A DNA stretch of 64,000 bases, taken from NCBI RefSeq assembly GCF_017168335.1, contig NZ_JABFAU010000003.1, forward strand, positions 254,972 to 318,971, in the 5' to 3' direction. The position numbers and the translations under genes were made by a program. The notes beneath the pieces are model-generated. The model worked only from the letters and a program-made list of their open reading frames with translations, did not search any database and was not told the DNA's origin. Shown here piece by piece: positions 26,491-35,955 of this stretch (position 1 is the stretch's first letter; each line of letters starts with the position of its first letter). The stretch comes from Rhodococcus sp. KRD162. GTDB lineage: Bacteria; Actinomycetota; Actinomycetes; Mycobacteriales; Mycobacteriaceae.

Positions 26491-27458
26491 TGACCACCGA
26501 AGTAGTGCTGTCGGAAGAACCTGCCGCCCGTCCGCATCGTCGAGGATTTCCCGGCGTCGCGTTCGTCAAGTCCACCTCCGGGTTGCAGCGCGTCACGCTG
26601 CTCGTCGGCCTGGCCCTGATGGTGGTGTTCGTGATCGCCGCGGTGTTCGCTCCGCTGCTCGCACCGTACGGGTTCTCGCAGACCAGCGATGCCGGTCAGG
26701 CTTTCGCACGGCAGGCGGCTCCGTCCGCCGAACACTGGTTCGGCACATCGGTTCGCGGCGAGGACGTCTTCTCACGCGTGATCTACGGCGCGAGAACAGC
26801 ATTGATGGTGATCGCGTCCTCCTTGCTGCTCTCGCTGATCATCGGTGTGCCACTCGGGTTGGCCTCGGGTTATATCGGCCGCTGGTTCGACAGAGTGCTG
26901 GTGCTCTTCATGGACGCGATGTACGCGTTTCCGTCTCTGCTTCTCGCGGTGGTCATCTCGATCGTCGTCGCGGGCGGACAGTCGTCGAGCTTCGGCGGTA
27001 TCGCATCCGCGGCCATCGCGATCACGGCGATCTTCGTCCCGCAGTACTTCCGTGTCGTACGCAACGCCACGGTTGCGATCAAGACCGAACCGTACGTCGA
27101 CGCCGCCCGGGTGACCGGGGCAGGCACTCCTCGAATACTGTTCCGCCACATCCTCGCCAACGTGGTGCAGACGCTGCCGGTCATCATCACCCTCAACGGT
27201 GCAGAGGCCATTCTCACGCTGGCCGGACTCGGCTTCCTCGGCTTCGGTATCGAACCCACCTCGGCCTCGGAATGGGGATACGACATCAACAAGGCCCTGC
27301 CCGATATCTCCAACGGCATCTGGTGGACGTCGGTGTTCCCGGGCCTGGGCATCGTACTGGTGGTGCTCGGTCTGACCATGGTCGGTGAAAGTGCAAGCGA
27401 GACACTCAATCCGCTGCTGCGCACCCGCAAGAAGTTCAAGAAGGCGGTGAAGGTATGA
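26490..27458 (+). CDS. ABC transporter permease (DppC-like)
   Basis: The 322-residue second permease shows the DppC pattern: FAPLLAPYGFSQTS after the first membrane segment, EHWFGTSVRGEDVFSRVIYGART, the EAA-type loop VDAARVTGAGTPRILFRHILANV, and LTLAGLGFLGFGIEP. It heterodimerises with the DppB-like permease. The ATG at 26490 shares one base with the upstream stop, and its own stop overlaps the ATPase start in ATGA, so the operon is tightly coupled. Confidence 0.88.
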   Translation: MTTEVVLSEEPAARPHRRGFPGVAFVKSTSGLQRVTLLVGLALMVVFVIAAVFAPLLAPYGFSQTSDAGQAFARQAAPSAEHWFGTSVRGEDVFSRVIYGARTALMVIASSLLLSLIIGVPLGLASGYIGRWFDRVLVLFMDAMYAFPSLLLAVVISIVVAGGQSSSFGGIASAAIAITAIFVPQYFRVVRNATVAIKTEPYVDAARVTGAGTPRILFRHILANVVQTLPVIITLNGAEAILTLAGLGFLGFGIEPTSASEWGYDINKALPDISNGIWWTSVFPGLGIVLVVLGLTMVGESASETLNPLLRTRKKFKKAVKV

Positions 27459-29107
27459 CCACGAGCGTCGCGGCGTCGCACGAGAACGCACCCGGGGAGT
27501 CCGCTCTGTCGGTGAAGAAGCTGTCCGTCACGTTCCTCACCGACGCGGGTGAGGTCGATGCCGTCTCCGAGGTCTCGTTCGAGGTGTACCCAGGCGAGGT
27601 GCTCGCGGTGGTGGGCGAATCCGGATCGGGTAAATCGGTCAGCGTCCGTTCGGCCATCGGGCTGCTGCCCGACACGGCCCGCGTCGAAGGGCACGTGATA
27701 CTCGGCGGGCAGGACGTGACAACGCTGAGCAGCAAGGCCTGGGCGCAGATGCGCGGCAACAAGATCTCGATGGTGTTCCAGGAACCGGGTAGCGCCCTCG
27801 ACCCGTTGTTCACCATCGGGTATCAGATCGTCGAAGCGTTGCGGGCGCATCCGGGCAGCGACGGAAAGCGGATGAACAGCAAGGACGCGAAGGCACGTGC
27901 CGTCGAGTTGTTGACGATGGTGGGATTGCCCAGCCCCGAGCAACGCTTCTCGTACTACCCGCACGAACTGTCGGGTGGCCAGAAGCAACGCGTCATGATC
28001 GCCATCGCCATCTCGTGCGAGGCGAAGGTCATCATCGCCGACGAGCCGACCACAGCACTCGACGTCACTGTGCAGGCCGAAATCCTCGAACTGCTACGCG
28101 ATCTCAAGGATCGGCTGGGCTGCGCCATCGTGCTCATCACCCACAGCATGGGTGTGGTGTCCGATCTGGCGGACCGCGTCGTCGTGATGCAGAACGGCCG
28201 CGTCGTGGAGGAAGCCCCCGTGGCGCAACTGTTCGACGCACCAGCCGACGAATACACCAAGAAGCTGCTCGCCGCCGTGCCTACTCTCGCCGCGGTGGAG
28301 TCCGACAAGACCGTCGACACCTCGGGCGAGCCGGTACTCGACGTCTCGCATCTGGTGGTGCAGTTCTCCGGCGGTGTCGGCTCACCGGCGTTCCGCGCGG
28401 TCGACGATGTCTCACTGACCATCCACCGCGGGGAAACCCTCGGCCTGGTGGGCGAATCCGGCTCGGGCAAGTCGACGATCGGCCGATGTGTGGCCGCCCT
28501 GCAGAAGCCGACCGATGGAACCGTGACGGTGATGGGACGCAACATTGCCGGCATGAGCGAACGCAAGCTCAAGCCGTTGCGCAAGCGATTCGGTTTCGTC
28601 TTCCAGGACCCGTCGGCGTCGTTGAACCCCCGGCTGACCGTCGGACAGTGCATTGCCGAGCCGATGATCGTGCACAAGTACGGCTCCGCGGATGCGATCG
28701 CGGCCAGGACGACCGAACTGCTCGACGCCGTCCAACTGCCGTCCGGCACCGACAAGCGCTACCCACACGAGTTGTCCGGTGGTCAGCGACAACGGGTCAG
28801 CCTGGCGCGCGCACTGGTGTTGGGCCCGGATCTGGTGGTCGCAGACGAGCCGACCAGTGCACTCGACGTATCGGTCCAGGCAGCCGTCCTGGACCTGTTC
28901 GAGGACTTGCAACAGGAATTCGGCTTCGCGTGCCTGTTCATCAGTCACGATCTCGCGGTGGTCGATCGCGTCGCGCACCGCGTGGTGGTGCTCCGTGACG
29001 GGGGAGTCGTCGAGGTGGGAACCCCGTGGAAGATTCTGCGATCCCCCGAAGCGGACTACACCAAGAAGTTGTTGGCGGCGATTCCGGGCAAGCGCCTGCA
29101 CACGTGA
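27455..29107 (+). CDS. ABC transporter ATP-binding protein, fused DppD-DppF type
   Basis: The 550-residue protein contains two nucleotide-binding domains in tandem. Domain 1 has [11 protein letters not shown] (Walker A), LSGGQKQR (signature) and [11 protein letters not shown] (Walker B). Domain 2 starts near residue 290 with [23 protein letters not shown] and [11 protein letters not shown]. Such fusions drive dipeptide/oligopeptide-type importers in actinobacteria. Each half ends with the YTKKLLAA(V/I)P segment characteristic of this family. With the two permeases and lipoprotein it forms a complete system. The substrate is unknown: peptides, nickel and glutathione are all possible in family 5. 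Confidence 0.9.
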   Translation: MTTSVAASHENAPGESALSVKKLSVTFLTDAGEVDAVSEVSFEVYPGEVLAVVGESGSGKSVSVRSAIGLLPDTARVEGHVILGGQDVTTLSSKAWAQMRGNKISMVFQEPGSALDPLFTIGYQIVEALRAHPGSDGKRMNSKDAKARAVELLTMVGLPSPEQRFSYYPHELSGGQKQRVMIAIAISCEAKVIIADEPTTALDVTVQAEILELLRDLKDRLGCAIVLITHSMGVVSDLADRVVVMQNGRVVEEAPVAQLFDAPADEYTKKLLAAVPTLAAVESDKTVDTSGEPVLDVSHLVVQFSGGVGSPAFRAVDDVSLTIHRGETLGLVGESGSGKSTIGRCVAALQKPTDGTVTVMGRNIAGMSERKLKPLRKRFGFVFQDPSASLNPRLTVGQCIAEPMIVHKYGSADAIAARTTELLDAVQLPSGTDKRYPHELSGGQRQRVSLARALVLGPDLVVADEPTSALDVSVQAAVLDLFEDLQQEFGFACLFISHDLAVVDRVAHRVVVLRDGGVVEVGTPWKILRSPEADYTKKLLAAIPGKRLHT

Positions 29108-29200
29108 ATTCTTCTCGTCACCGGGCACTCCGGTACCGTTAGGGCGCTATCTGCGCCTGAAACGGGCGCTGACATGAACGAGTACACAGGCTGGAGCCGA

Positions 29201-30301
29201 ATGACCGAGGAATCCCAACCCACGAGCGCAACTCACTCGGGCGGTGCCTCCTATGCGGCGGCCGGGGTCGACATCGCCGCAGGAGATCGAGCAGTGCAGC
29301 TGTTCGCGCCGCTCGCCAAGAAGGCCAGCAGGCCCGAGGTCATGGGCGGTCTCGGTGGTTTCGCCGGTCTCTTCGCGCTCAAGGGCGACTACCGCGAGCC
29401 CGTCCTGGCCGCGTCCACCGACGGCGTCGGCACCAAGGTCGCGGTGGCACAGGCCCTCGGCAAGCACGACACCCTCGGCCTCGACCTGGTGGCGATGGTC
29501 GTCGACGATCTCGTGGTCTGCGGAGCCGAGCCACTGTTCCTGCAGGACTACATCGCTGTGGGGCGGGTGGTTCCCGAGCAGGTCGCCGAACTGGTCAAGG
29601 GGATAGCGGAAGGCTGCGTCATCGCCGGCTGCGCGCTGCTCGGCGGCGAGACTGCCGAGCACCCGGGGCTGATGGCCGACGGCGACTACGATCTCTCGGC
29701 CACCGGCATCGGCGTCGTCGAGGCCGATTCGATCCTCGGCCCCGAGCGGGTGCGTCCCGGCGACGTCGTCATCGGCATGGGATCGTCCGGCCTGCACTCC
29801 AATGGCTACTCCCTCGCTCGCAAGGTGCTGCTCGAGATCAACCACATGGATCTCGGTGGACACGTCGAGGAATTCGGCCGCACCCTCGGTGAGGAACTGC
29901 TCGAACCCACCAAGATCTACGCCAAGGATTGCCTCGCCCTCGCCGCCGAGACCGATGTGCGCACGTTCTGCCACGTCACGGGCGGGGGTCTGGCCAACAA
30001 CCTCTCCCGGGTCATGCCGGAAGGGTTGGTAGCCGAACTGGACCGCACCACGTGGAGCCCGGCCCCGATCTTCTCGCTGATCGCGCAGCGCGGGCGCGTC
30101 GAGCGCGCCGAAATGGAGCAGACGTTCAACATGGGCGTCGGCATGGTCGCGATCGTGGCACCCGAGGACGTCGATCGTGCGCTGGCCGTGCTGACGGCAC
30201 GGCACATCGAGTGCTGGACCCTGGGCACGGTGAAGAAGGCCACCGCCAAGGACGTGGCCGACGAGCGTGCACTGATGCTGGGCAACCACCCGAGGTTCTG
30301 A
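29201..30301 (+). CDS. purM: Phosphoribosylformylglycinamidine cyclo-ligase
   Basis: The 366-residue enzyme (AIRS synthetase) closes FGAM to aminoimidazole ribotide using ATP, the step after PurSQL. Marks: YAAAGVDIAAGDRAV start, STDGVGTKV ATP loop, LDLVAMVVDDLVVCGAEPLF, GGETAEHPG and FCHVTGGGLANNLSRVMP. The ATG at 29201 is chosen for the GGAG site 5 nt before it; the 9-residue-longer frame from 29174 lacks one. In mycobacteria it follows purF directly, while here four ABC-transporter genes intervene. A perfect bidirectional terminator follows. Confidence 0.96.
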   Translation: MTEESQPTSATHSGGASYAAAGVDIAAGDRAVQLFAPLAKKASRPEVMGGLGGFAGLFALKGDYREPVLAASTDGVGTKVAVAQALGKHDTLGLDLVAMVVDDLVVCGAEPLFLQDYIAVGRVVPEQVAELVKGIAEGCVIAGCALLGGETAEHPGLMADGDYDLSATGIGVVEADSILGPERVRPGDVVIGMGSSGLHSNGYSLARKVLLEINHMDLGGHVEEFGRTLGEELLEPTKIYAKDCLALAAETDVRTFCHVTGGGLANNLSRVMPEGLVAELDRTTWSPAPIFSLIAQRGRVERAEMEQTFNMGVGMVAIVAPEDVDRALAVLTARHIECWTLGTVKKATAKDVADERALMLGNHPRF

Positions 30302-30341
30302 TCGGCAAGTTGCCGATCGTCCGAGCACCGGACGAACAAGT

Positions 30342-30370
30342 GAGGGGGAGCCGCTCAGCGGCTCCCCCTC
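30342..30370. terminator. Bidirectional terminator between purM and DUF3073
   Basis: Perfect 14-bp stem: 30342-30355 pairs with 30357-30370 around a single C, so the real loop opens a few pairs. It lies between convergent stop codons and can end both transcripts. There is no T-run, as is common in actinobacteria. Confidence 0.75.
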
Positions 30371-30389
30371 AGTCGTTCAGTGCACAAAA

Positions 30390-30584
30390 CTAGCGTCGCC
30401 AGTCCTCGTACTCGTCTTCCTCGACTCGGGAATGCACGTCCGAGTCAGAGTGGATGCCACGATGGGAGTTGGACGAACCACCGGAGAGTTCTCTCTGCAG
30501 ACTCTCCAAGTCCGTTGTCGGCGAGCTGTACTTGAGCTCACGAGCGACTTTTGTCTGCTTTGCCTTAGCCCTACCTCGGCCCAT
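30390..30584 (-). CDS. DUF3073 family small protein
   Basis: The 64-residue hydrophilic protein has a strongly basic start (MGRGRAKAKQTKVAREL) and an acidic tail (VEEDEYEDWRR). This matches the Rv0810c-type DUF3073 family, conserved beside purM in mycolic-acid actinobacteria and of unknown function. The charge split suggests nucleic-acid or ribosome contact, but that is speculation. GAGGGGG lies 7 nt upstream of the ATG. Confidence 0.82.
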   Translation of the reverse strand: MGRGRAKAKQTKVARELKYSSPTTDLESLQRELSGGSSNSHRGIHSDSDVHSRVEEDEYEDWRR

Positions 30585-30925
30585 GGCGGTGCCCCCTCGC
30601 GGACTTGCGGGGCGGCCTGGGGAAATTTGGCGGCCCCGTTAGAGTTGGTATTTCTTCCTGGCACACACTCTAGCGCGCGAATCGCCGCGATGCGCAGACG
30701 GCGCCACGTGTTGGCGGCGGGCACGCCCACTCGACACGCCCGGAGTTGGGGCCTGCGCCGCCTGTACCTGCGCATTTCCGTGCACAAGCAAACTATTTTT
30801 GTGCCGCGACACGAAAATCTACGTGCTGCGCGTCATGGTCTCCGTCGGGATTCGATGTGTCGCTGCCGCCTCGCGGCCCATCGAAGGTGCCGAACACCGA
30901 CGCACCCGGCGACAGCTGTCCACGC
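30585..30925. other. Intergenic region upstream of DUF3073
   Basis: This 341-bp gap lies between the DUF3073 start and the ygfZ stop. On the minus strand it must hold the DUF3073 promoter (AT-richer part around 30625-30660). A short AT-rich patch at 30790-30820 has an imperfect TTTTGTG/CACGAAAA dyad. No gene-like coding pattern is seen on either strand. Confidence 0.5.
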
Positions 30926-32047
30926 TCATCGGCCGCGCAGGCGGTCCACCGCAGCGCGACCGGCCTGGACGTCGTCGTACGACGGGATCGAATCAGGATC
31001 GATCGACGCGGCACACGGACCGGCCTCGAGGGCGGTGTCGGCCGGAACGGTCCGCTTGAGCAGAGCCAACGCGATCGGGCCCAGCTCGAAGTGATCGATC
31101 ACAGTGCCCAGCCGACCCACCGAGCGCCCGCCTGCGGTCACCGGATCCCCGGTGCTGGGACGGCCGTCGGCAGAACCGTCCAGATGCAGCAGCACCAGGT
31201 GCCGGGGCGGGCGGCCCAGATTGTGTACGCGGGAGACCGTCTCCTGGCCGCGGTAGCAGCCCTTCTCCAGATGGACAGCGCCGAACTCGGCGGCGCTGCC
31301 GATCCAGCGAACCTCGTGCGGAATGGTCTTCTCGTCGGTGTCCACGCCCACGCGCGGACGCAACGATTCCACCCGCAACGCATCGAACGCCCAGGTTCCG
31401 GCCGAGGTGGCCCCGGAATCACGCAGGTGCAGGAACCAGTGGCTCAGGTTTGCGCGGGGAATCACCACGTCGTACGAGTTCTTGCCCGGCCAGGGCATCC
31501 GTCGAACGAAACCGCCGCCATCGACCGGCGACGCACCGTAGATCTCGCCCGGAACCGGCAGCCCGGCCTTCGCGAGTACCGCCGCCGCGTCGGAACCGAG
31601 GACGGTGAGAACGGCGAGTTCGTCGGCCTGACGGGGTTCGGCCTTGGCCCAGAACACCATCTTCTTCAGGAACGAGAGCAGATCCGGTCCGGCAGCGCGC
31701 TCGGTGTCGATGTACGTGACGCCGGCCAGATCGGTCTGGACGAAGTGATGCTCGATGCGGCCGTTGACGTCCAGACTCAAGTTCTCCGCCGAGCTGCTGT
31801 CGGGCAGGTCCGAGACGAGTTGGCTCGAAATCGTGTTCAACCAACTCAGGCGTTCGTCTCCGCTGATGGCCAGCACGAAACGGTGGGATCGATCGATGAC
31901 AGCAGCACCGCTGACCGCATCGCGTTGCTCGGCGAACGGATTGCCGTAGTGCCAGGCCACCCCGGCATCGACGGTGTCGTCGGGGGAGGGCACTGCGCCG
32001 GGGAGTGTCAGAAGTGGGCTCGGGCTGATCGTGACTGTGTCGGACAC
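30926..32047 (-). CDS. ygfZ: YgfZ/GcvT-like folate-binding protein
   Basis: The 373-residue cytoplasmic protein is related to the GcvT aminomethyltransferase. It carries the YgfZ signature KGCYRGQE (residues 262-269, with Cys264), which marks tetrahydrofolate-binding proteins needed for assembly or repair of certain Fe-S enzymes. The orthologue in M. tuberculosis is Rv0811c. The start is a GTG at 32047: TAGTAT ends 6 nt upstream, so the mRNA is probably leaderless, and the GGAG in between is too close to act as a ribosome site. It is divergent from the symporter gene. Confidence 0.88.
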   Translation of the reverse strand: MSDTVTISPSPLLTLPGAVPSPDDTVDAGVAWHYGNPFAEQRDAVSGAAVIDRSHRFVLAISGDERLSWLNTISSQLVSDLPDSSSAENLSLDVNGRIEHHFVQTDLAGVTYIDTERAAGPDLLSFLKKMVFWAKAEPRQADELAVLTVLGSDAAAVLAKAGLPVPGEIYGASPVDGGGFVRRMPWPGKNSYDVVIPRANLSHWFLHLRDSGATSAGTWAFDALRVESLRPRVGVDTDEKTIPHEVRWIGSAAEFGAVHLEKGCYRGQETVSRVHNLGRPPRHLVLLHLDGSADGRPSTGDPVTAGGRSVGRLGTVIDHFELGPIALALLKRTVPADTALEAGPCAASIDPDSIPSYDDVQAGRAAVDRLRGR

Positions 32048-32157
32048 ATCTCCATACTAGGAGCCCGTCGGCGCGGCAACTCGGTGACCGGTCGCGTTAC
32101 ACCCCCGAAACGGCGACGACACAGCGGCGCGAACACACGGACCTAGCGTGTCGACCC

Positions 32158-33456
32158 ATGAAGAAACTGGCGCATCCGGCCGCGCAGATCGGCCTCGCCG
32201 CGATCGGCGGCATCGTATTCGGGCTGGTGGTCGGCGAGTGGGCCGCAAACCTGAAGTTCATCGGCGATCTGTTCATCAGACTGATCCAGATGTCGATCGT
32301 GCCGCTGGTGATGGCCTCGGTGATCGTCGCCACCGGATCGATGGCCGGGGCGGGAACAGGGAAGATCGCCTTCCGCACCTTCAAATGGATGATCGGGTTC
32401 TCGGTCGTCGCGGCAGTACTGGCCTGGGTGCTGAGCAGCATCATCAGGCCGGGCGCGGGCATGGTGTTCACCCAGCAGCTCGATCCCTCGCTGGAGGAAT
32501 CGGCGAAGGAGACACTCGGCTGGCAGGACACGCTGCTCAACTTCGTCAGCACCAACGTCTTCGACGCCATGTCGACGGCGACGATGGTGCCGATCATCGT
32601 CTTCTCGTTGCTCTTCGGCATCGCGCTGCGCAGTCACATCACCAAGACCGGCAACACCCAGGTGCTCTCGTTCATGGACCAGATTCAGCAGATCGTCCTG
32701 ACGATGATCCGCCTCGTCATGGTCATCGCCCCGGTCGGTGTGTTCTGCCTGCTCGCCGCGCTCGCCGGTGATGTCGGCTTCTCCGTGGTGTCCACCGCGC
32801 TGAGCTACCTCGGTACGACACTGCTCGGGGTGTTGATTCTGTTCGCGCTCTTCGTCGTGGTCGTGACGATGCGGACTCGATTGAGCCCGTGGAAGCTGCC
32901 GAGCAAACTCACCGAACAGACGGCTGTCGCGGTGACGACCACGAGCTCGGCCGTCACGTTCCCCACGGTGCTACGCAACACCGTCGAGAAGGTCGGCGTC
33001 AGTCAGAAGGTCGCCAACTTCACGTTGTCGATCGGGCTGACGATGGGCTCGTACGGTGCCGTTCTCAACTACATGATCGTGGTGATGTTCCTCGCGCAGG
33101 CGGGCAACATCGATCTGAGCCTCGGACAGATCGTGCTGGGCATGGGCCTGGCGGTGCTGCTCAACATGGGCACCATCACCGTGCCCGGCGGATTCCCCGT
33201 CGTCGCGATGTTCCTCGCGACCTCGCTGGACCTTCCCTTCGCGGCCGTCGGCCTGCTGATTGCGGTGGATTGGTTCGCCGGGATCTTCCGTACCTTCCTC
33301 AACGTGAACGGAGACACGTTCGTCGCGATGCTCGTCGCCGAGCCCGACGGCGAGATCGACCGCGAGGTCTACAACGGCACCAAGGTCGTCGTCGCCGAGG
33401 ATCTCGACCTCGATGAGCACGCCGCCGCGATGGCAACGGCCGACCGAGCGGATTGA
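32158..33456 (+). CDS. Dicarboxylate/amino acid:cation symporter (DAACS)
   Basis: The 432-residue membrane transporter of the SDF/GltPh family shows TTTSSAVTFPTVLRNT (the HP1 serine-rich hairpin), LNMGTITVPGGFPVV (substrate and cation region) and NVNGDTFVAMLVAEPDGE at the C-terminal end, with about eight membrane helices plus two re-entrant loops. It imports C4-dicarboxylates or acidic/neutral amino acids with Na+ or H+. TAGCGT ends 8 nt before the ATG, suggesting a leaderless mRNA. It is not part of the mycobacterial version of this gene block as I recall it and is probably an insertion. Confidence 0.87.
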   Translation: MKKLAHPAAQIGLAAIGGIVFGLVVGEWAANLKFIGDLFIRLIQMSIVPLVMASVIVATGSMAGAGTGKIAFRTFKWMIGFSVVAAVLAWVLSSIIRPGAGMVFTQQLDPSLEESAKETLGWQDTLLNFVSTNVFDAMSTATMVPIIVFSLLFGIALRSHITKTGNTQVLSFMDQIQQIVLTMIRLVMVIAPVGVFCLLAALAGDVGFSVVSTALSYLGTTLLGVLILFALFVVVVTMRTRLSPWKLPSKLTEQTAVAVTTTSSAVTFPTVLRNTVEKVGVSQKVANFTLSIGLTMGSYGAVLNYMIVVMFLAQAGNIDLSLGQIVLGMGLAVLLNMGTITVPGGFPVVAMFLATSLDLPFAAVGLLIAVDWFAGIFRTFLNVNGDTFVAMLVAEPDGEIDREVYNGTKVVVAEDLDLDEHAAAMATADRAD

Positions 33457-33490
33457 TCGATCGCGCCCGCTGCCCTCTAGTGTGACGTTC

Positions 33491-34357
33491 ATGTCGGAGT
33501 CGGTAGTGGTGACGTTGGACGGCCGAGTGCACGACGCGAATCGGCCGTTGCTGTTCGCCGACGATCTGGCTGTGGTGCGCGGCGACGGGGTGTTCGAGAC
33601 GCTGCTCGTGCGCGGCGGCGCGGCCTGTGCAGTCGAGTTGCATCTGGCCCGGCTGGCAGCGTCCGCGACGGCACTGGACCTGCCCGAGCCCGATCTCGAG
33701 CAGTGGCGCACCGTCGTCGAACGGTCCGTCGGTCTGTGGGCGCGACAGTCCGAGGACGAGGCGGTGCTCAGATTGGTACTCAGCCGCGGACGCGAGGGCG
33801 GCGGCGGCCCGACGGCGTACGTGACGGTGGGGCCCTTGCCCGCACGGGTGCGCGCCGCCCGCACGAACGGGGTGTCCGTGATCACCCTCGATCGAGGGTA
33901 TTCGGTGGACTTCTCCGCGGGTGCGCCGTGGCAGCTCGCCGGGGCCAAGACGTTGTCGTATGCGACCAATATGGCCGCGCTGCGTCACGCCGCAGCCCAG
34001 GGTGCCGACGACGTGATCTATCTCAGTAGCGAGGGGCGTGTGCTCGAAGGTCCGCGCTCGACGGTGGTGCTCGCGCGCGGTAAGACTCTGGTCACACCAT
34101 CGGCCGAACAGGGCATTCTGGCCGGCACCACGGTCGCGGGATTGTTCTCGGTGGCCGAGTCCTCTGGTTGGACGTGTGAGCGCGGCCACCTGTATCCGGC
34201 GGATCTCGTTGCGGCAGATGGTGTCTGGCTCGTCTCGAGCGTCACCCTCGCGGCTCGGGTCACGGCGATGAACGGCGTCGCTCTCGGCGCGCGAGGTCTT
34301 GTCGACGAGGTTCGAGCGATGGTCGATGCGGCCGTGGAGACGGTCGAAACTCGGTAG
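33491..34357 (+). CDS. pabC: Aminodeoxychorismate lyase
   Basis: The 288-residue PLP enzyme of fold type IV converts 4-amino-4-deoxychorismate to p-aminobenzoate and pyruvate for folate synthesis. Typical parts are FADDLAVVRGDGVFETLLV near the start, LAGAKTLSYATNMAAL with the PLP lysine, EGRVLEGPRSTVV and the phosphate loop TPSAEQGILAGTT. Branched-chain aminotransferases and D-amino acid transaminases share the fold, but synteny (the Rv0812 position) and length favour PabC. TAGTGT ends 7 nt before the ATG (leaderless pattern). Confidence 0.82.
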   Translation: MSESVVVTLDGRVHDANRPLLFADDLAVVRGDGVFETLLVRGGAACAVELHLARLAASATALDLPEPDLEQWRTVVERSVGLWARQSEDEAVLRLVLSRGREGGGGPTAYVTVGPLPARVRAARTNGVSVITLDRGYSVDFSAGAPWQLAGAKTLSYATNMAALRHAAAQGADDVIYLSSEGRVLEGPRSTVVLARGKTLVTPSAEQGILAGTTVAGLFSVAESSGWTCERGHLYPADLVAADGVWLVSSVTLAARVTAMNGVALGARGLVDEVRAMVDAAVETVETR

Positions 34358-34389
34358 GGGACCAACGACCCTGCCGAAAGACTCTTCCC

Positions 34390-34413
34390 TACTACTACTT
34401 GTAGTAGTACTGT
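34390..34413. promoter_or_regulatory. Dyad operator overlapping the cydABDC -10 element
   Basis: TACTACTAC (34390-34398) and GTAGTAGTA (34401-34409) are perfect inverted 9-bp arms around TT. A TACTGT -10 candidate (34408-34413) overlaps the right arm, so a bound protein would block polymerase. The TAC...GTA dyad resembles operators of BlaI/CopY/MecI-type repressors. No such regulator is in the window. Confidence 0.55.
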
Positions 34414-34445
34414 CGAATTCGTCGAGGGCCAATGTCCTGACCTGC

Positions 34446-34461
34446 GGTGTTGCCCGTCACA
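34446..34461. promoter_or_regulatory. Possible Crp site upstream of cydA
   Basis: GGTGT-N6-TCACA satisfies the GTG-N8-CAC core of Crp sites but lacks the outer bases on the left. It lies 28 bp before the cydA start. Control of cyd genes by Crp is described in mycobacteria. It is a weak match. Confidence 0.3.
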
Positions 34462-34488
34462 GTACGGGCGGAAGAGTTCGGAGTACTG

Positions 34489-35946
34489 ATGGACGCGTTG
34501 GATGTCTCGCGGTGGCAGTTCGGTATCACCACCGTCTACCACTTCATTCTCGTACCTCTCACCATCGGCCTCGCGCCGATGGTGGCCGCCATGCAGACCA
34601 TGTGGGTGATCACCGGCAAGGACTCCTGGTACCGACTCACCAAGTTCTTCGGCAAGCTCTTCCTCATCAACTTCGCCCTCGGCGTCGCGACCGGGATCGT
34701 GCAGGAGTTCCAGTTCGGAATGAACTGGAGTGAGTACTCGCGGTTCGTCGGCGACGTGTTCGGCGCTCCCCTCGCGCTCGAAGGTCTGCTGGCGTTCTTC
34801 CTCGAGTCCACCTTCCTCGGCCTGTGGATCTTCGGGTGGAGCAGGCTCCCCAAACTCGTTCACCTGGCCACCATCTGGCTCGTCGCCATCGGCGTCAACG
34901 CCTCGGCCTACTTCATCATCGCGGCCAACTCCTGGATGCAACATCCCGTCGGCGCGATCTACAACGAGGAGACCGGCCGAGCCGAACTGACCGACATCTG
35001 GGCACTGCTCACCAACAACACTGCGTTGGCGGCCTTCCCGCATGCCGTCTCCGGGGCATTCCTCACCGCCGGGACCTTCGTCGCCGGAGTCTCCGGCTGG
35101 TGGATGGTCCGCGAAGCTCGTCGCACACGTAACTCCGACTCGCTCCCGATGTTCAGATCGGCAGCGCGGATGTCCTTCGTTGTCATGATCGTCGCGGGCG
35201 GCGCACTCGCCCTCACCGGCGACGTGCAGGGAAAGCTCATGTTCGAGCAGCAGCCGATGAAGATGGCCTCCGCAGAATCGTTGTGCGACACGGAGACCGG
35301 TGCCAGCTTCTCACTGCTGACCGTCGGGACGCACAACAACTGCGAATCGGTGGTCCACCTCATCTCGATTCCCGGACTCACCTCGTTCCTGGCGGAGAAC
35401 GACTTCGGTGCCACCGTGCAAGGGGTCAACCAGCTGCAGGATCAGTACGAACAGCGATTCGGCCCGGGCAACTACAAACCGAATCTGTTCGTCACCTACT
35501 GGGCCTTCCGGATGATGATCGGACTGGCCGCAGGGTCTGCGTTGCTCGCCATCGCAGGTCTGTGGGTCACCCGAGGCGGTCGTGTCCCCGACCAGAAGTG
35601 GTTCTCGTGGTTGTCGATCCTGGCCATTCCGACGCCATTCCTGGCCAACAGTGCGGGCTGGATCTTCACCGAAATGGGCAGGCAGCCTTGGGTTGTCGCA
35701 CCGAACCTCTCGGGAGTCGATCAGATCCGGCTCACCGTCGATCAGGGCGTGTCGGACCATCCCGTCGGCCTCGTGGTCGCCTCGCTGGTGACGTTCACGC
35801 TGCTCTACGCCGCGCTCGGCGGTGTCTGGTTCTATCTGATCCGACGCTATGTGGTCGAAGGACCTCTCGAACACGACGCGCATCCGCACGTCGACCCGCC
35901 GGAATCGGAAGACGATGAGCCCAAACAACTCTCGTTCGCGTACTAG
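34489..35946 (+). CDS. cydA: Cytochrome bd ubiquinol oxidase subunit I
   Basis: This 485-residue heme-bearing subunit of the high-affinity, non-proton-pumping quinol oxidase has nine membrane helices. The N-terminus SRWQFGITTVYHFILVPLTIGL holds the heme b595 ligand His18. QEFQFGMNWSEYSRFVGDVFG and the Q-loop GDVQGKLMFEQQPMKMASAE, of the short type seen in actinobacteria, follow. The ATG at 34489 is fixed by GGAG 5 nt upstream. It heads cydABDC, and a perfect dyad overlaps the promoter, so expression is probably induced by low oxygen or respiratory stress. Confidence 0.96.
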   Translation: MDALDVSRWQFGITTVYHFILVPLTIGLAPMVAAMQTMWVITGKDSWYRLTKFFGKLFLINFALGVATGIVQEFQFGMNWSEYSRFVGDVFGAPLALEGLLAFFLESTFLGLWIFGWSRLPKLVHLATIWLVAIGVNASAYFIIAANSWMQHPVGAIYNEETGRAELTDIWALLTNNTALAAFPHAVSGAFLTAGTFVAGVSGWWMVREARRTRNSDSLPMFRSAARMSFVVMIVAGGALALTGDVQGKLMFEQQPMKMASAESLCDTETGASFSLLTVGTHNNCESVVHLISIPGLTSFLAENDFGATVQGVNQLQDQYEQRFGPGNYKPNLFVTYWAFRMMIGLAAGSALLAIAGLWVTRGGRVPDQKWFSWLSILAIPTPFLANSAGWIFTEMGRQPWVVAPNLSGVDQIRLTVDQGVSDHPVGLVVASLVTFTLLYAALGGVWFYLIRRYVVEGPLEHDAHPHVDPPESEDDEPKQLSFAY

Positions 35947-35955
35947 GGGATAGTC

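Noticed and set aside
30432..31094. Plus-strand frame spanning DUF3073 and the following gap
   Set aside because: Antisense to DUF3073 and ygfZ, rich in Arg/Cys/Ser, without start signal or homology that I recognise.
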